64,000 nucleotides of DNA, taken from the NCBI GenBank assembly GCA_002811645.1, contig PDIP01000082.1, forward strand, positions 64,697 through 128,696, written 5' to 3'. A program made the translations under genes and the position numbers. Positions 34,600 through 43,559 of the stretch are shown here, piece by piece. Position 1 is the stretch's first letter, and each line of letters starts with the position of its first letter. This DNA comes from Corallochytrium limacisporum. Its lineage: Eukaryota > Opisthokonta. Under the pieces are notes generated by a model. The model searched no databases. It saw only the letters and a list, made by a program, of their open reading frames with translations, and had not been told where the DNA came from.

Positions 34600-37449
34600 T
34601 CACACTCCATGTAAGATGTCCATCATGAAGTCCGGCTCGCTTTCGCAAAAGTGAATAATCTCTCTCACCTCACCTCCCAACTGGTGCCATTCGCACACCG
34701 GCATGGTCTCGACATTTTCGAGTCGAACCTGTTTCAACCGTAGGACACTGTCACTTATAGCACTGACGCACATCTGCCAGCGAAGCTCTAACATGTCACT
34801 GACGTCCACTGGGCGACCGTCCTCAAAGTGAGGCACTGTAAGCGGCTCGGCTGGGCGCGGGGGCAACACCCTATCGCGGGCCTCCCACATTTCTTCGAGA
34901 CATTCAATAATAGTTGGGATGAATTGATGGATCTGTGGCCGTGTGACAGCCCTCACGCTCAAACCGTTGATTATCGCAAGTATCAGACCATGTAGGTCTG
35001 AAAGCACATCGACCCCTTCTTCCTCGTCCTGGTTCTCAACAATCCACAGTCTGAGAAGGATAGTCAACGACCCAGACACAAACACCTCGTCGAAAGTCAC
35101 GCTCGAATGTGAACGTTTCCCTTCTGTAAAGTACTGATCGAAGACGGCAAGAGCTCGCTTATAGCGCATTTCTAACATTGAACCCTCCACAAATTCTAGA
35201 TTGTCAGGGTCGTTAACCATGTGAACAAGCCACGCCAGCAGCTTCACGCCTCCCATCAAGTGGGCAAACAACATCTGTACTTTTTCCACATTGAACCGTA
35301 GGCGCCTCCAATGCTTGCTAGTTGGCTTGCCAGAAAAGAACTTTGTCGATTTTGTATCCATCCGATTTGGAAACTGATACCTATTTAAACCCTGCAGCAA
35401 ATGATCCAACGTGCGCATGACGATGGGTGTAGCCGGAACACCGTACCCACTGCCCTTTCCGAAAATGTCTCCGAAAGTATTATTGCGTTTGTAATGGGTG
35501 GCGAGATGGCGAACAAGAGTATAGGCCAATTCCACCATCATGTTGCTCACAATCCAGCCCGCAAATGGCATGCGGCGGCACAATTTTTCTGTGAGTGGGC
35601 CTATCTCACCACTGTCGTCCATTGGGAAGACATCATTCCTCACTGTGTTACTTTCATGCATATGCGGATAGTCCATGATGTTGTCGGACATAAACTTTGC
35701 CAATCCTGCGAGCATCCCACAATAGTATTCTACTAAGGCATGGGGACTGTAGACCTGTGGCAAATTGCTAGCCATTCCGTTCTCTGTCTCCGGTCCATCC
35801 CTATGCTCTAGATCACAACCATCCCTTTTCGGCCTCATCAAGTACAAGAACAAGGCAACTGCGTCCATGGCTGTGTATACTTTGTACTCCTTGCGGTAAT
35901 TGGGGCACCGATATTGCAAAGATTTCCGCCCTTTGTTAGACTCCTGGGACCCTGCCTGAAGGTAGGTTTCAGTGGGACCGAAGTCAGCTGCCATTTCCAT
36001 CGTCTCCGTGATATCGATGTGAATATTATTCATGGCCTCCCGACAAGTTCGTTTCGTGCTGGCCCGGAGGGAACACACACTCGAGTCGTAGTCTTTGGCT
36101 TTCTGAATGCTGGACCGGATTTCCTCAAGGTACTGCAATCTCAAGACATAGCAACACATTCTTGCAAAAGCTTGATGAATCCTCATCTTGACATATGGTA
36201 CAGTATGCAAATGGTTGCTTCTGGGAACATCAAGAGGCCTTGCCGTAGGAATCATCTCCTTAAATTGTTGCAAGCGTTTGCCGTACTTTTCCTCACATCC
36301 CAGGTTCTGTAGCAAATTCTCTAAGAAGTGACAGCCTTCCTCATACCACATCTTTGCGAAGATAGGATTTGCATTTCGGGTTTCCCCAGGTAATGCCAAT
36401 TCAGCAAGCCTCGCGAGCACGCCTTCATAAATTGAGGCGTGTACATCTTCTGGGCCGAGAGGACCCCAGCTCCGGCACATCTCCAAGTTGTCCACCAGAC
36501 AGAACACATTCCCCAGTGCTTCGTCAATCATGAACCAAATAGCAGAGCGTGTACACAGCTGTGACGGCCTTCCGACCATGCGACGTGCCAAAAACACAGC
36601 ACTTTTGCTGACAGCAGCAAATGACAAGCTGAGTAGTACAGTAATCCTCGCCTCGTCAAAAGCACCACTGAGAGCGTGGATTTCTCCGTCACGATGAGAG
36701 TTGTGAACACCACTAGGATCAAAGTTCTCCCCGCAGTGGGGAATGGACGAGTCAGCCTTATGTATGACACCCGACAGCCACAGATGTGTTTCTCTCGGTC
36801 CAAGCACCTGGATCACAAATTCTTCAACAGGAGCCCCCCAGCTTTGTACAAATTGAGTCCTACAGTGAACAACTTCTTGCATTTCCTCCGGCGACCCATG
36901 CTTTGCACCAAAACCACTTTTTAGGGAAAGGATATCTTGTATGACTTCAATGTATCCACCCAGAATCAACTCGGCCTCCTCATAAGTGAGTTCGAAGTCC
37001 TCCATTGGTAACGGTGGCAGCTTTCCTGATTTGGCGAACGCCTCAAATACATGTGATATTGCCGTCAAAAAGTCATCATTTGACATGTGGCGTGAGTTCA
37101 CAGCTGTATCGTACCACTTCACTAACACGAAGTGCATGATGTCCCGACAGTACAACGCGGTCTTGTAGTGCACATCCTCGCGGCGACAAACCGTGTTGAT
37201 CAAATTGACTGAGTCAGCCACATACTTATTTGAAAGTTGCCTGATTTCAGGCTTCTCTGACCTCATCCAAAACGACAGCGGGTAGTGCTCAAACAATGGC
37301 GGATTGCCCTTCAGCCAGGCCTGATCAAGCGTACATTCCTCTGCATAGTGCTTGGGACTCATAGGTATCCCCTCAAATCTGAATCTTTCTGACATATGGA
37401 GAGCTTGTTTTGTCTTCGCACTTTCCAACTGCTCCATAGGTTCTATCAT
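34600..37449 (-). CDS. Unrecognised 949-residue protein, start overlaps Pet117 stop
   Basis: A long uninterrupted frame, so certainly coding, but I do not recognise the family. The protein is soluble-looking and mostly helical by eye, with no signal peptide, transmembrane run or repeated motif. Conspicuous stretches are DFELTYEEAELILGGYIEVI, MWYEEGCHFLENLLQNLG, FGDIFGKGSGYGVPATP and the HWRRLRFNVEKVQMLFAHLM segment near residue 740. The first possible ATG (37447-37449) overlaps the Pet117 stop as ATGA, because an in-frame stop lies only 10 codons upstream at 37477-37479. Later in-frame ATGs (37437, 37395, 37362) could be used instead. Either the two proteins share a dicistronic mRNA or the promoter lies inside Pet117. 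Confidence 0.85.
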   Translation of the reverse strand: MIEPMEQLESAKTKQALHMSERFRFEGIPMSPKHYAEECTLDQAWLKGNPPLFEHYPLSFWMRSEKPEIRQLSNKYVADSVNLINTVCRREDVHYKTALYCRDIMHFVLVKWYDTAVNSRHMSNDDFLTAISHVFEAFAKSGKLPPLPMEDFELTYEEAELILGGYIEVIQDILSLKSGFGAKHGSPEEMQEVVHCRTQFVQSWGAPVEEFVIQVLGPRETHLWLSGVIHKADSSIPHCGENFDPSGVHNSHRDGEIHALSGAFDEARITVLLSLSFAAVSKSAVFLARRMVGRPSQLCTRSAIWFMIDEALGNVFCLVDNLEMCRSWGPLGPEDVHASIYEGVLARLAELALPGETRNANPIFAKMWYEEGCHFLENLLQNLGCEEKYGKRLQQFKEMIPTARPLDVPRSNHLHTVPYVKMRIHQAFARMCCYVLRLQYLEEIRSSIQKAKDYDSSVCSLRASTKRTCREAMNNIHIDITETMEMAADFGPTETYLQAGSQESNKGRKSLQYRCPNYRKEYKVYTAMDAVALFLYLMRPKRDGCDLEHRDGPETENGMASNLPQVYSPHALVEYYCGMLAGLAKFMSDNIMDYPHMHESNTVRNDVFPMDDSGEIGPLTEKLCRRMPFAGWIVSNMMVELAYTLVRHLATHYKRNNTFGDIFGKGSGYGVPATPIVMRTLDHLLQGLNRYQFPNRMDTKSTKFFSGKPTSKHWRRLRFNVEKVQMLFAHLMGGVKLLAWLVHMVNDPDNLEFVEGSMLEMRYKRALAVFDQYFTEGKRSHSSVTFDEVFVSGSLTILLRLWIVENQDEEEGVDVLSDLHGLILAIINGLSVRAVTRPQIHQFIPTIIECLEEMWEARDRVLPPRPAEPLTVPHFEDGRPVDVSDMLELRWQMCVSAISDSVLRLKQVRLENVETMPVCEWHQLGGEVREIIHFCESEPDFMMDILHGV

Positions 37450-37688
37450 GTCCGCTTCGCGTCGTCCTGGTCGCGTTCAAGTTCCAATCTCTTAGTCATA
37501 TCACGCTGCTTTTGAAGTTCGATTAGATTCTGCTGCTTCTTGATCTGGCGGTCAATATCACGCTGGACCCCTTGTCGCATACGGGCTCTTTCTTCGTTTT
37601 GGTCCCAGTGAACAAAGTATATCGTACCAACTGTAATCGCAAGAGCCGTCGCGACTGCCAGATTTGGACGACTAAAGTATCCCGACAT
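37446..37688 (-). CDS. PET117: Cytochrome c oxidase assembly factor Pet117
   Basis: An 80-residue protein of the Pet117 family, a small mitochondrial factor that works with Cox15 in haem A synthesis for cytochrome oxidase. It has the family layout: a short basic N-terminus, one membrane or targeting helix (LAVATALAITVGTIYFVHW), then a charged helix with the GVQRDIDRQIKKQQNL block matching the GVIRDIERQ.RKKENI signature of human PET117. Its TGA stop overlaps the ATG of the 949-codon gene by the 4 bases ATGA. Its own ATG overlaps the TAA of a 52-codon upstream frame (TAATG), which may be chance or a uORF. Size, helix and signature make the call solid despite the short length. Confidence 0.88.
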   Translation of the reverse strand: MSGYFSRPNLAVATALAITVGTIYFVHWDQNEERARMRQGVQRDIDRQIKKQQNLIELQKQRDMTKRLELERDQDDAKRT

Positions 37689-38166
37689 TACTCCGTGTCG
37701 TGGCTACCTCCGTAGGAGTTACTTCCACAGGCAGCAGATACTTCCGATAAATCAGTTGACCTCATGTTTCTAGGAGGTTCGCTAACCATTCCTGATGCCA
37801 CCAGCCTGAAGTAGCAGGCGGGGCTCGCTATGTTGAGACCCCCCATGCGACCACGAGATTCTGTTCCTTCCCCCCCCCCCAGGGGGGCGGCCCCACCAAC
37901 CGTGCCATTTTGCTTTACGACTCTCTCTCCGACACTTTGCGGGCGAGAACTTCTGGTGCACAGGAAACCGGCCACTCCGCTCAGCCCAAGTTTTTATATT
38001 TGGGCACGGGGAAGCACGGGGACTGACGCACTACCACTTAATATTGGGGTCGAAGGTCTGTGGTCGCGCACGCAGGTACTTCAGAACTGACAAGAACCTT
38101 TGCCCATCGCGTTTTCGCATGATGACACATTGTAAGTACAGATATTGATCCTTTCTCAGCTTTAAC
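37689..38166. promoter_or_regulatory. Divergent promoter region, PET117 / GNAT gene
   Basis: A 478-bp head-to-head intergenic stretch that must hold both promoters. It contains an eleven-C run followed by A and six G at 37870-37887, a self-complementary block, and a T/A-rich patch near 37990. No further gene is supported. Confidence 0.6.
37870..37887. repeat. C-run/G-run self-complementary block in divergent promoter
   Basis: Eleven C, one A and six G, followed by CGGCCCC. It is the only such block here that sits between two gene starts. Confidence 0.8.
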
Positions 38167-38652
38167 ATGACGGCTGATGTGATCACGATCCGCAGGGCAA
38201 CAGCTGCTGACCATGAAACGGTCGTGCAGGGCGTGCTGACCATGGCGCGGGACAGTGAAGGTATTGAGTTGCCTGTAGACACTGTGAACCGTGGAGTGAA
38301 GGCGGTTTTCAACGATCCTGGTAAGGGCTTCTACATTCTTGCTGAGGACACAGCTGACGGCAACACGTTTGCAGGCTGTCTGCAGGTCACGTATGAATGG
38401 TCTGATTGGACGGCGCGTCAATACTGGTGGATCCAGAGTGTGCACGTGGAAGAAAAATACCGCCGTCGAGGTGTCTTCCGCAAAATGTTCGAGTACGTTG
38501 TAGCAGAAGCCAAGAACGCCGACGCGGCCAGCGTTCGGCTGTATGTGGAAAAGGAGAACGAACGTGCAAGGCAGGTTTACGAAAAGGTTGGCATTGCCCA
38601 GTCACACTACAACATGCACGAGCTGCAGATCGTCAAGCCCGGCAGCAGTTAG
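38167..38652 (+). CDS. GNAT-family N-acetyltransferase
   Basis: A 161-residue single-domain acetyltransferase that uses acetyl-CoA; its substrate cannot be told from sequence. The N-terminal ITIRRATAADHETV strand-helix opens the fold. The acetyl-CoA binding motif A appears as IQSVHVEEKYRRRGVFRKMF (the R/Q-x-x-G-x-G/A loop is RRRGVF). Motif B follows in VRLYVEKENERARQVYEKVGI. The size is typical of a stand-alone GNAT. It is divergent from PET117 and convergent with DDB1, whose stop is 92 bp away. An AATAAA signal lies at 38681-38686, about 30 nt after the stop. The family call is solid; it could act on small molecules or proteins. Confidence 0.92.
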   Translation: MTADVITIRRATAADHETVVQGVLTMARDSEGIELPVDTVNRGVKAVFNDPGKGFYILAEDTADGNTFAGCLQVTYEWSDWTARQYWWIQSVHVEEKYRRRGVFRKMFEYVVAEAKNADAASVRLYVEKENERARQVYEKVGIAQSHYNMHELQIVKPGSS

Positions 38653-38680
38653 ATGCACCACCTTAGCAGAAACACCGTAC

Positions 38681-38686
38681 AATAAA
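38681..38686 (+). terminator. Polyadenylation signal AATAAA
   Basis: A canonical AATAAA about 30 nt downstream of the GNAT stop codon, in the short gap before the convergent DDB1 gene. Confidence 0.6.
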
Positions 38687-38744
38687 ATGAGACTCAACAA
38701 ACTTTGACTGAATACAATTCTATTGAATCTACTCAGCTTTTCAT

Positions 38745-41700
38745 TTAGTGCATCTGGGACAGTTCCTCTACGAAGCGGACCAGATCCTCCACAGCAACAT
38801 TCTGGCCTTTCTTCTCTCCGAAGGTCCAGATAAGATTCTGCGTAGCTAAAGGCATACGGTCCTTGGGGAGATCCAGGAACTTTTCGATCAGATCTCCATC
38901 AATGAACCCGCGGGCGTCGGCTTCCCGTCGCTCATTGCGGAATGCACGCCACGCACCATGATCGAAATTACCGACTCCTCGAATAATTGTGTCAAGATTC
39001 TGGTGCAGCTTCCAAAGGAATTGATACTGTTCAGCAGTGAGGTGAGCAACGATGCCGATCATGCCACTGACCGTTCCGAAAACCAGTGATGGCCGAATAC
39101 CCTGCTCGCTTTCTTCTGGAAGTTGCATGACCAGAGATCCATGGCGGAACACATTGACAAACTCACCCAAATGGAATTCACCCACTACCTCCAGTCGAGA
39201 TCTTTCTTCATCTGTGGCAGCATCTGCGTTGCGGTGGCACACAAATAGGTTAAAGCCATTCTCTGCTCCAATGTACGTGTCGTCGTCAATTATCTCCACA
39301 GCACTCATCCAGTTTGCGTTGCAGTCCTTGGCAATCTCGGTCATCGTCTGGTTTCCGTCGTATGAGATCAACGAAATGCTCTTCATGATGTCACCGACGA
39401 CAATGAAGTCACCCCGACGCTTAACATACAAGGCCATGATTGAGCCTCCCAAACTGGAAATAAGAGACATCGCCTTTTGCTCCGATTTCCATTGGAAGAT
39501 GTGAACCCGAGAATTGATGGAACAAAGCAGCTTGCCCCGGATCTCATTCAACGTGTAGACAGCTCCATCCACATTGGTCGTTGAAACCAACTCCAATGAT
39601 CCTTCGCTGTACGAAAAGATCAAGACTCGGCCCATGTCGGGCTCATCTTGCTCTGGCAATACATATGTAGTGCCGACCACATAGTAGACATTTTCATCGC
39701 CCGCGAAAGACATGCTGCAAATCGAGACACCCCATTCGTCGGTATCCAATTCGTGACTGGCCACCATGTCGTAGGTTTCTTGGTCAATAATGCGGAGATA
39801 GTAACCGTCCTCCTTGTTTGTGATCACACCAATGGATTTGGTAGAGTTCTGAATGGCAAGCCTCCGTGGCATCTCGCCAAGCGGAACTGTGCGAATGTGT
39901 AACTTTTGGATTTCATCAATTGCTCCGATGACCATTGTGTTCTCTGTAACCAACACAAGGCTTTCAGCTTCATATGCCTGTGCCTGCTTGAACTGACACA
40001 TTCTAGTCACTTCAGGAACGTTCACATTTGAGTAGAGTACCTTACCGCTGGAAGAATGAATCACGGTCGGCCGATCACCGGTGGCAAATACATGAGCCTC
40101 ACCGTTGCTGACAAATTCAATCAGCTGCATTGGCTGTGTGCCAAGGCTAACTTTCTTTCGATCCATCAGCGTGAACGAGTTCAAGTCGATTACACAGCTA
40201 AAAAGTACACCATCTCCCAGACCACACAACAGATAGTTTGATCCCTCAAACTGTGTAAGCAGTACACTTCTAGGGATGGTTCCGTCTGAAGGGATCAGTT
40301 GCGCGGTTTCTTTCAGACTTGGAACCGAGAGCAGACGCACAGACATATCATTCCACAGACCTGCGGCTGCATATTTGCCTTCATAAATGTGTAAGCATGC
40401 AACTTCATGTTCAAGTGCTGTCTCCTGAACTTGCGTAATGGTTCCCTTAGCTAATTCGAGATATGCAATGTTGTTGCCTCCAAAGGCTACCAATACCTTG
40501 TCATCATTGCATGATGCTACATTGATCGGTTGGCCACTCGTGGGCTTCCATTCAGCCACCATTTGCAGAGTGGTTTGGTCAATAAGCCTGATGCTCTGAT
40601 TAGTGATCTGAACGATCTGCCCATCTGCAGCTGTGTTTCCACAGAACAGAGACATACACTCCTGATTGAACCCGGCAATGTCAAAGACGGAAATCTCACC
40701 GTCAGCCTCGATGCGCACAACCTTCGTATCGGATACAAAGCTGATTACAACAGCTTCGAATGCCTCTGCGCCTGCACCGCATTGTAGCGTCCACACACCC
40801 TTAATACCCCCAAGTTCGATGGTCGCCATTGCCTCAATGCCAATACCATTCCGGATGATGCGCAGACTCCCGTCCTTGAATGCTCCAGAGCATGTAATCA
40901 GCTGTGCTTGGCCATTTCTTTGCGCTTCCATAATCCCAATGTCTGTAATGGGGCCCAGGTTTGTGAAGGACTGCAGTACTTCAATAAAGCTTCCGGACTC
41001 GTCCTGTTCACTTGTTAGGCGGATAAGCTGTGAATCCCCGAAACGGGATCCAGCAAACACGACACCGTTATCCAAGTATTCGATGCAGTTGGTAATGTTG
41101 ATTTTGCCCAACCTTTCAAGAATCAGATCTTCAACTTTGCCATTGGAGTTGGCCAAGATAACAATGCTCAAGTTTCCTTCTTCATCAGCAATCAAGAAAC
41201 GACTGCCATCATCGTCCACCTTGCCATAGCAGTTGATCACTGTCTGCCGCATTTGAAGATTGATGCGCTGGACTGGCGCGTCGTCGCTTCCAATTTCAAC
41301 GTTGAGGTATGTGATCGTCTGCTCACCCACTACCAAAACACCGCCGAGCGGCTTGGGTACAGCGATAAGCATGGATGCTCCCATTTCCACCATAATCGGA
41401 GCTGGGCTCTGTAGCGTAATTAATTCCTTGATGTCCTCGTCGAGAGTATGGTAGGATACCCGGTGCATGTCCGATGCATCCTGGGACAAAACGACCAAGG
41501 TCAAGGACTTTGAAGCGGCATCTTCGTCCAAGAATACCATGTCATGCACTTGCAATTCGTCCAATCGCACATTGTATGCCTCCTGCAACGGCTGCCCAGA
41601 CTTAAAGCTTAGAGGCAGGATCTTCAGAAGGCCATCGTACAGCCGCAGGGCCAGCATTTTGTTGTCCGGTGAGGCAATCATAAACTGACCCGTCTCCACT

Positions 41701-42059
41701 GGCCGCCCAATCTTGTCTTCTACATCTCCAGTAGCAACAGAAACGATGATCCCATTCTCTTTCTGGTATTTGAGTAGGCAGAAAGAGTATTTTTCGGTTG
41801 CAATAGCCAACAAAGGGGTAGAGCCAGCACTTCGTGAGTCAATCTGTTCGCCCCCGTCAACCAGCATCATGTTTGAAATGCGGCCATAGATGTTGAATTC
41901 CATCACAAGAGACAGGCCATCAGGAGTAACATCGTAAACTTCAATGTACGTCGTCTTGCCCACTATAAGGTTTGGTGTCTTACCACCGGTAAAGTAACCA
42001 TGACAAAGATGTGTGACCGTTGACGGCTTTTGAGCCGTCGCGACGTAGTTGTACGACAT
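38745..42059 (-). CDS. DDB1: DNA damage-binding protein 1 (DDB1)
   Basis: A 1,104-residue triple beta-propeller adaptor of the CUL4-RING ubiquitin ligase, which recruits DCAF substrate receptors in DNA repair and chromatin regulation. The N-terminus MSYNYVATAQKPSTV is nearly identical to animal and plant DDB1. Family landmarks follow in order: DKIGRPVETG, LRLYDGLLKILPL, YLDNGVVFAGSRFGDSQL, FTNLGPI, TCSGAFKDGSLRIIRNGIGI and the C-terminal helical tail FLDLPKDRMPLATQ...VEELSQMH. The length is close to the human protein (1,140), and the frame is intronless. The chosen ATG at 42057-42059 is fixed by the conserved start. It is convergent with the GNAT gene. Confidence 0.98.
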   Translation of the reverse strand: MSYNYVATAQKPSTVTHLCHGYFTGGKTPNLIVGKTTYIEVYDVTPDGLSLVMEFNIYGRISNMMLVDGGEQIDSRSAGSTPLLAIATEKYSFCLLKYQKENGIIVSVATGDVEDKIGRPVETGQFMIASPDNKMLALRLYDGLLKILPLSFKSGQPLQEAYNVRLDELQVHDMVFLDEDAASKSLTLVVLSQDASDMHRVSYHTLDEDIKELITLQSPAPIMVEMGASMLIAVPKPLGGVLVVGEQTITYLNVEIGSDDAPVQRINLQMRQTVINCYGKVDDDGSRFLIADEEGNLSIVILANSNGKVEDLILERLGKINITNCIEYLDNGVVFAGSRFGDSQLIRLTSEQDESGSFIEVLQSFTNLGPITDIGIMEAQRNGQAQLITCSGAFKDGSLRIIRNGIGIEAMATIELGGIKGVWTLQCGAGAEAFEAVVISFVSDTKVVRIEADGEISVFDIAGFNQECMSLFCGNTAADGQIVQITNQSIRLIDQTTLQMVAEWKPTSGQPINVASCNDDKVLVAFGGNNIAYLELAKGTITQVQETALEHEVACLHIYEGKYAAAGLWNDMSVRLLSVPSLKETAQLIPSDGTIPRSVLLTQFEGSNYLLCGLGDGVLFSCVIDLNSFTLMDRKKVSLGTQPMQLIEFVSNGEAHVFATGDRPTVIHSSSGKVLYSNVNVPEVTRMCQFKQAQAYEAESLVLVTENTMVIGAIDEIQKLHIRTVPLGEMPRRLAIQNSTKSIGVITNKEDGYYLRIIDQETYDMVASHELDTDEWGVSICSMSFAGDENVYYVVGTTYVLPEQDEPDMGRVLIFSYSEGSLELVSTTNVDGAVYTLNEIRGKLLCSINSRVHIFQWKSEQKAMSLISSLGGSIMALYVKRRGDFIVVGDIMKSISLISYDGNQTMTEIAKDCNANWMSAVEIIDDDTYIGAENGFNLFVCHRNADAATDEERSRLEVVGEFHLGEFVNVFRHGSLVMQLPEESEQGIRPSLVFGTVSGMIGIVAHLTAEQYQFLWKLHQNLDTIIRGVGNFDHGAWRAFRNERREADARGFIDGDLIEKFLDLPKDRMPLATQNLIWTFGEKKGQNVAVEDLVRFVEELSQMH

Positions 42060-42662
42060 GATTTACTGTAGAGCCCCGTAGCTCCGAGTGTCGCAAACTT
42101 TAACTTCTGTCCCGTTGCTAGTACAATCCACTGTGACCCTTTGAGTGCCCTGACTCATCCACATTGAATACCAGGGAATGCAATGAATGGTAAGGTAAGG
42201 TGCCGAGCGGGATTTGCTCCTTCGTAATGGCTCGGCCTCCCGCCGTAATTGGTTCCGCAGGGGTCACAGGGAGGGTGGCATATTGAGAGGGGAAGTACCG
42301 CATTGTTTTCCATTGCCCGCGGGGTCTGGGACCTCATTCCCAGAAAAAAGTCAAGAGAGAGAGGGGGAGGGGAACATCGCAAGGGCGCAATAAGCCACCG
42401 GAGCCGTCCGGACTTCTATTTACAATATGTCCGTATGAGAATAAGATTTGGCCGTGCTGGTCATTGGAAATAACAATTGTGCTAAGGGATGCAGACATGT
42501 CATGTGCCCAATACAGTGATCAAATATCGAATGGGAAGATGCAAAGTAAGGGATTGGATTTCTATTGTTAGAACTATGAATGTTGGATGGATGAATAGAT
42601 TGATGGACAGGTGGATGGAGTAATGAACGAATAGAAGAAAGGTTGGTTGGACGGGCAATAGG
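42060..42662. other. Intergenic region, six-Cys protein A to DDB1
   Basis: A 603-bp region between two co-oriented minus-strand genes, holding the DDB1 promoter. A loose GATG/GGATGGAT tandem pattern lies at 42570-42625. No gene was seen. Confidence 0.6.
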
Positions 42663-43559
42663 CTACCTTTGCAACAGCGCAAGGACTACACCCGGAACCA
42701 GGACCATGAGGTTGAGACCAACCGACGACGCGCTGTCACTAGTGCTTCCCTCAACGTTAGGAGCATCCTCCGGGGGAACACTTTGACCGTCGTGATTTCC
42801 GAAGCAGAAGTCGCTGTACTTCTCGATGTACTCATCCCGCACATCTTCCCACTTGGATATTGGCCAGTAGTCGATATAGCAAAGATCAATCAGCTCTTCA
42901 TTATCCCGATAGTATGCCGAGGGGTAGGCAGGACTATCCTCAGTGACTTCAACGAACCGGAACAGAGCTTCATCTGGGTCGCCAGCTGAGACCATACCGA
43001 ACTGGTCCCCACCCAGCAAACCAATCGCAGTGGACTGATCTTCGCTGCGGAGATGAATGGAAACCGTACCGTCGCCAATTGGTTCGGCTTCGCTCATGTA
43101 AAATACAGTCTGAGAATCAGGTAGTCCACACCGTTCGTCGGGCCACTCACGATCGCCCTGCATACCTATCCAGGTTAGGGGAGCACCAACAACAGTGAGG
43201 TCAGCTGTCCCTGTCATGCAGCCAGCAAAGCTGTCGTCGTGATGCACATAGTAGAGACGGATCTTGTCGTCTCCGAGATCTTCATACATCCAGTACTTGT
43301 CATTGATAGGTCCTGCGGTGTCTTCAAGAGATCCCTGGCAGCAGGCTATGGTACCGCCTCTACGGAAAATGTTGCGTCCGGCGCCGAGGTTGCCAAAGTT
43401 AGCACCTTCGCGTTCGATCTGCAAATGAATCTTGGAATCCTTTCCCTGACCTTTCAGGGGATTGATATACTTCAGTCCATCTTCTTCTGTTAAATCTGAG
43501 GCATAGATAGCGCTCGCTAAGACCAGCGAGGCAAACGAAAGGCTTTCAGTGAACTTCAT
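42663..43559 (-). CDS. Putative GPI-anchored six-cysteine surface protein (paralogue A)
   Basis: A 298-residue secretory protein I cannot assign to a known family. A signal peptide (about 1-20, cleavage likely after IYA-S) starts it. A Gly/Ser/Asp-rich stretch and a hydrophobic tail (283-295, LMVLVPGVVLALL) end it, the pattern of a GPI-attachment signal. The mature part has exactly six cysteines at 73, 74, 114, 144, 227 and 252, implying three disulfides. Motifs are ACCQ, KYWMYEDL, LYYVHHDDSFAGC, WP.ERCGLP, the AGDPDEALFRFVEV block and LCYIDYWP. All recur in the divergent gene at 45826-46725. Extracellular binding or a structural coat role is possible, but function is unknown. Confidence 0.88.
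   Translation of the reverse strand: MKFTESLSFASLVLASAIYASDLTEEDGLKYINPLKGQGKDSKIHLQIEREGANFGNLGAGRNIFRRGGTIACCQGSLEDTAGPINDKYWMYEDLGDDKIRLYYVHHDDSFAGCMTGTADLTVVGAPLTWIGMQGDREWPDERCGLPDSQTVFYMSEAEPIGDGTVSIHLRSEDQSTAIGLLGGDQFGMVSAGDPDEALFRFVEVTEDSPAYPSAYYRDNEELIDLCYIDYWPISKWEDVRDEYIEKYSDFCFGNHDGQSVPPEDAPNVEGSTSDSASSVGLNLMVLVPGVVLALLQR

Noticed and set aside
37688-37846. 52-codon frame ending TAATG at the PET117 start
   Set aside because: It has no similarity to any family and lies over a C-run/G-run block. At most it is a uORF, so it is not called as a gene.
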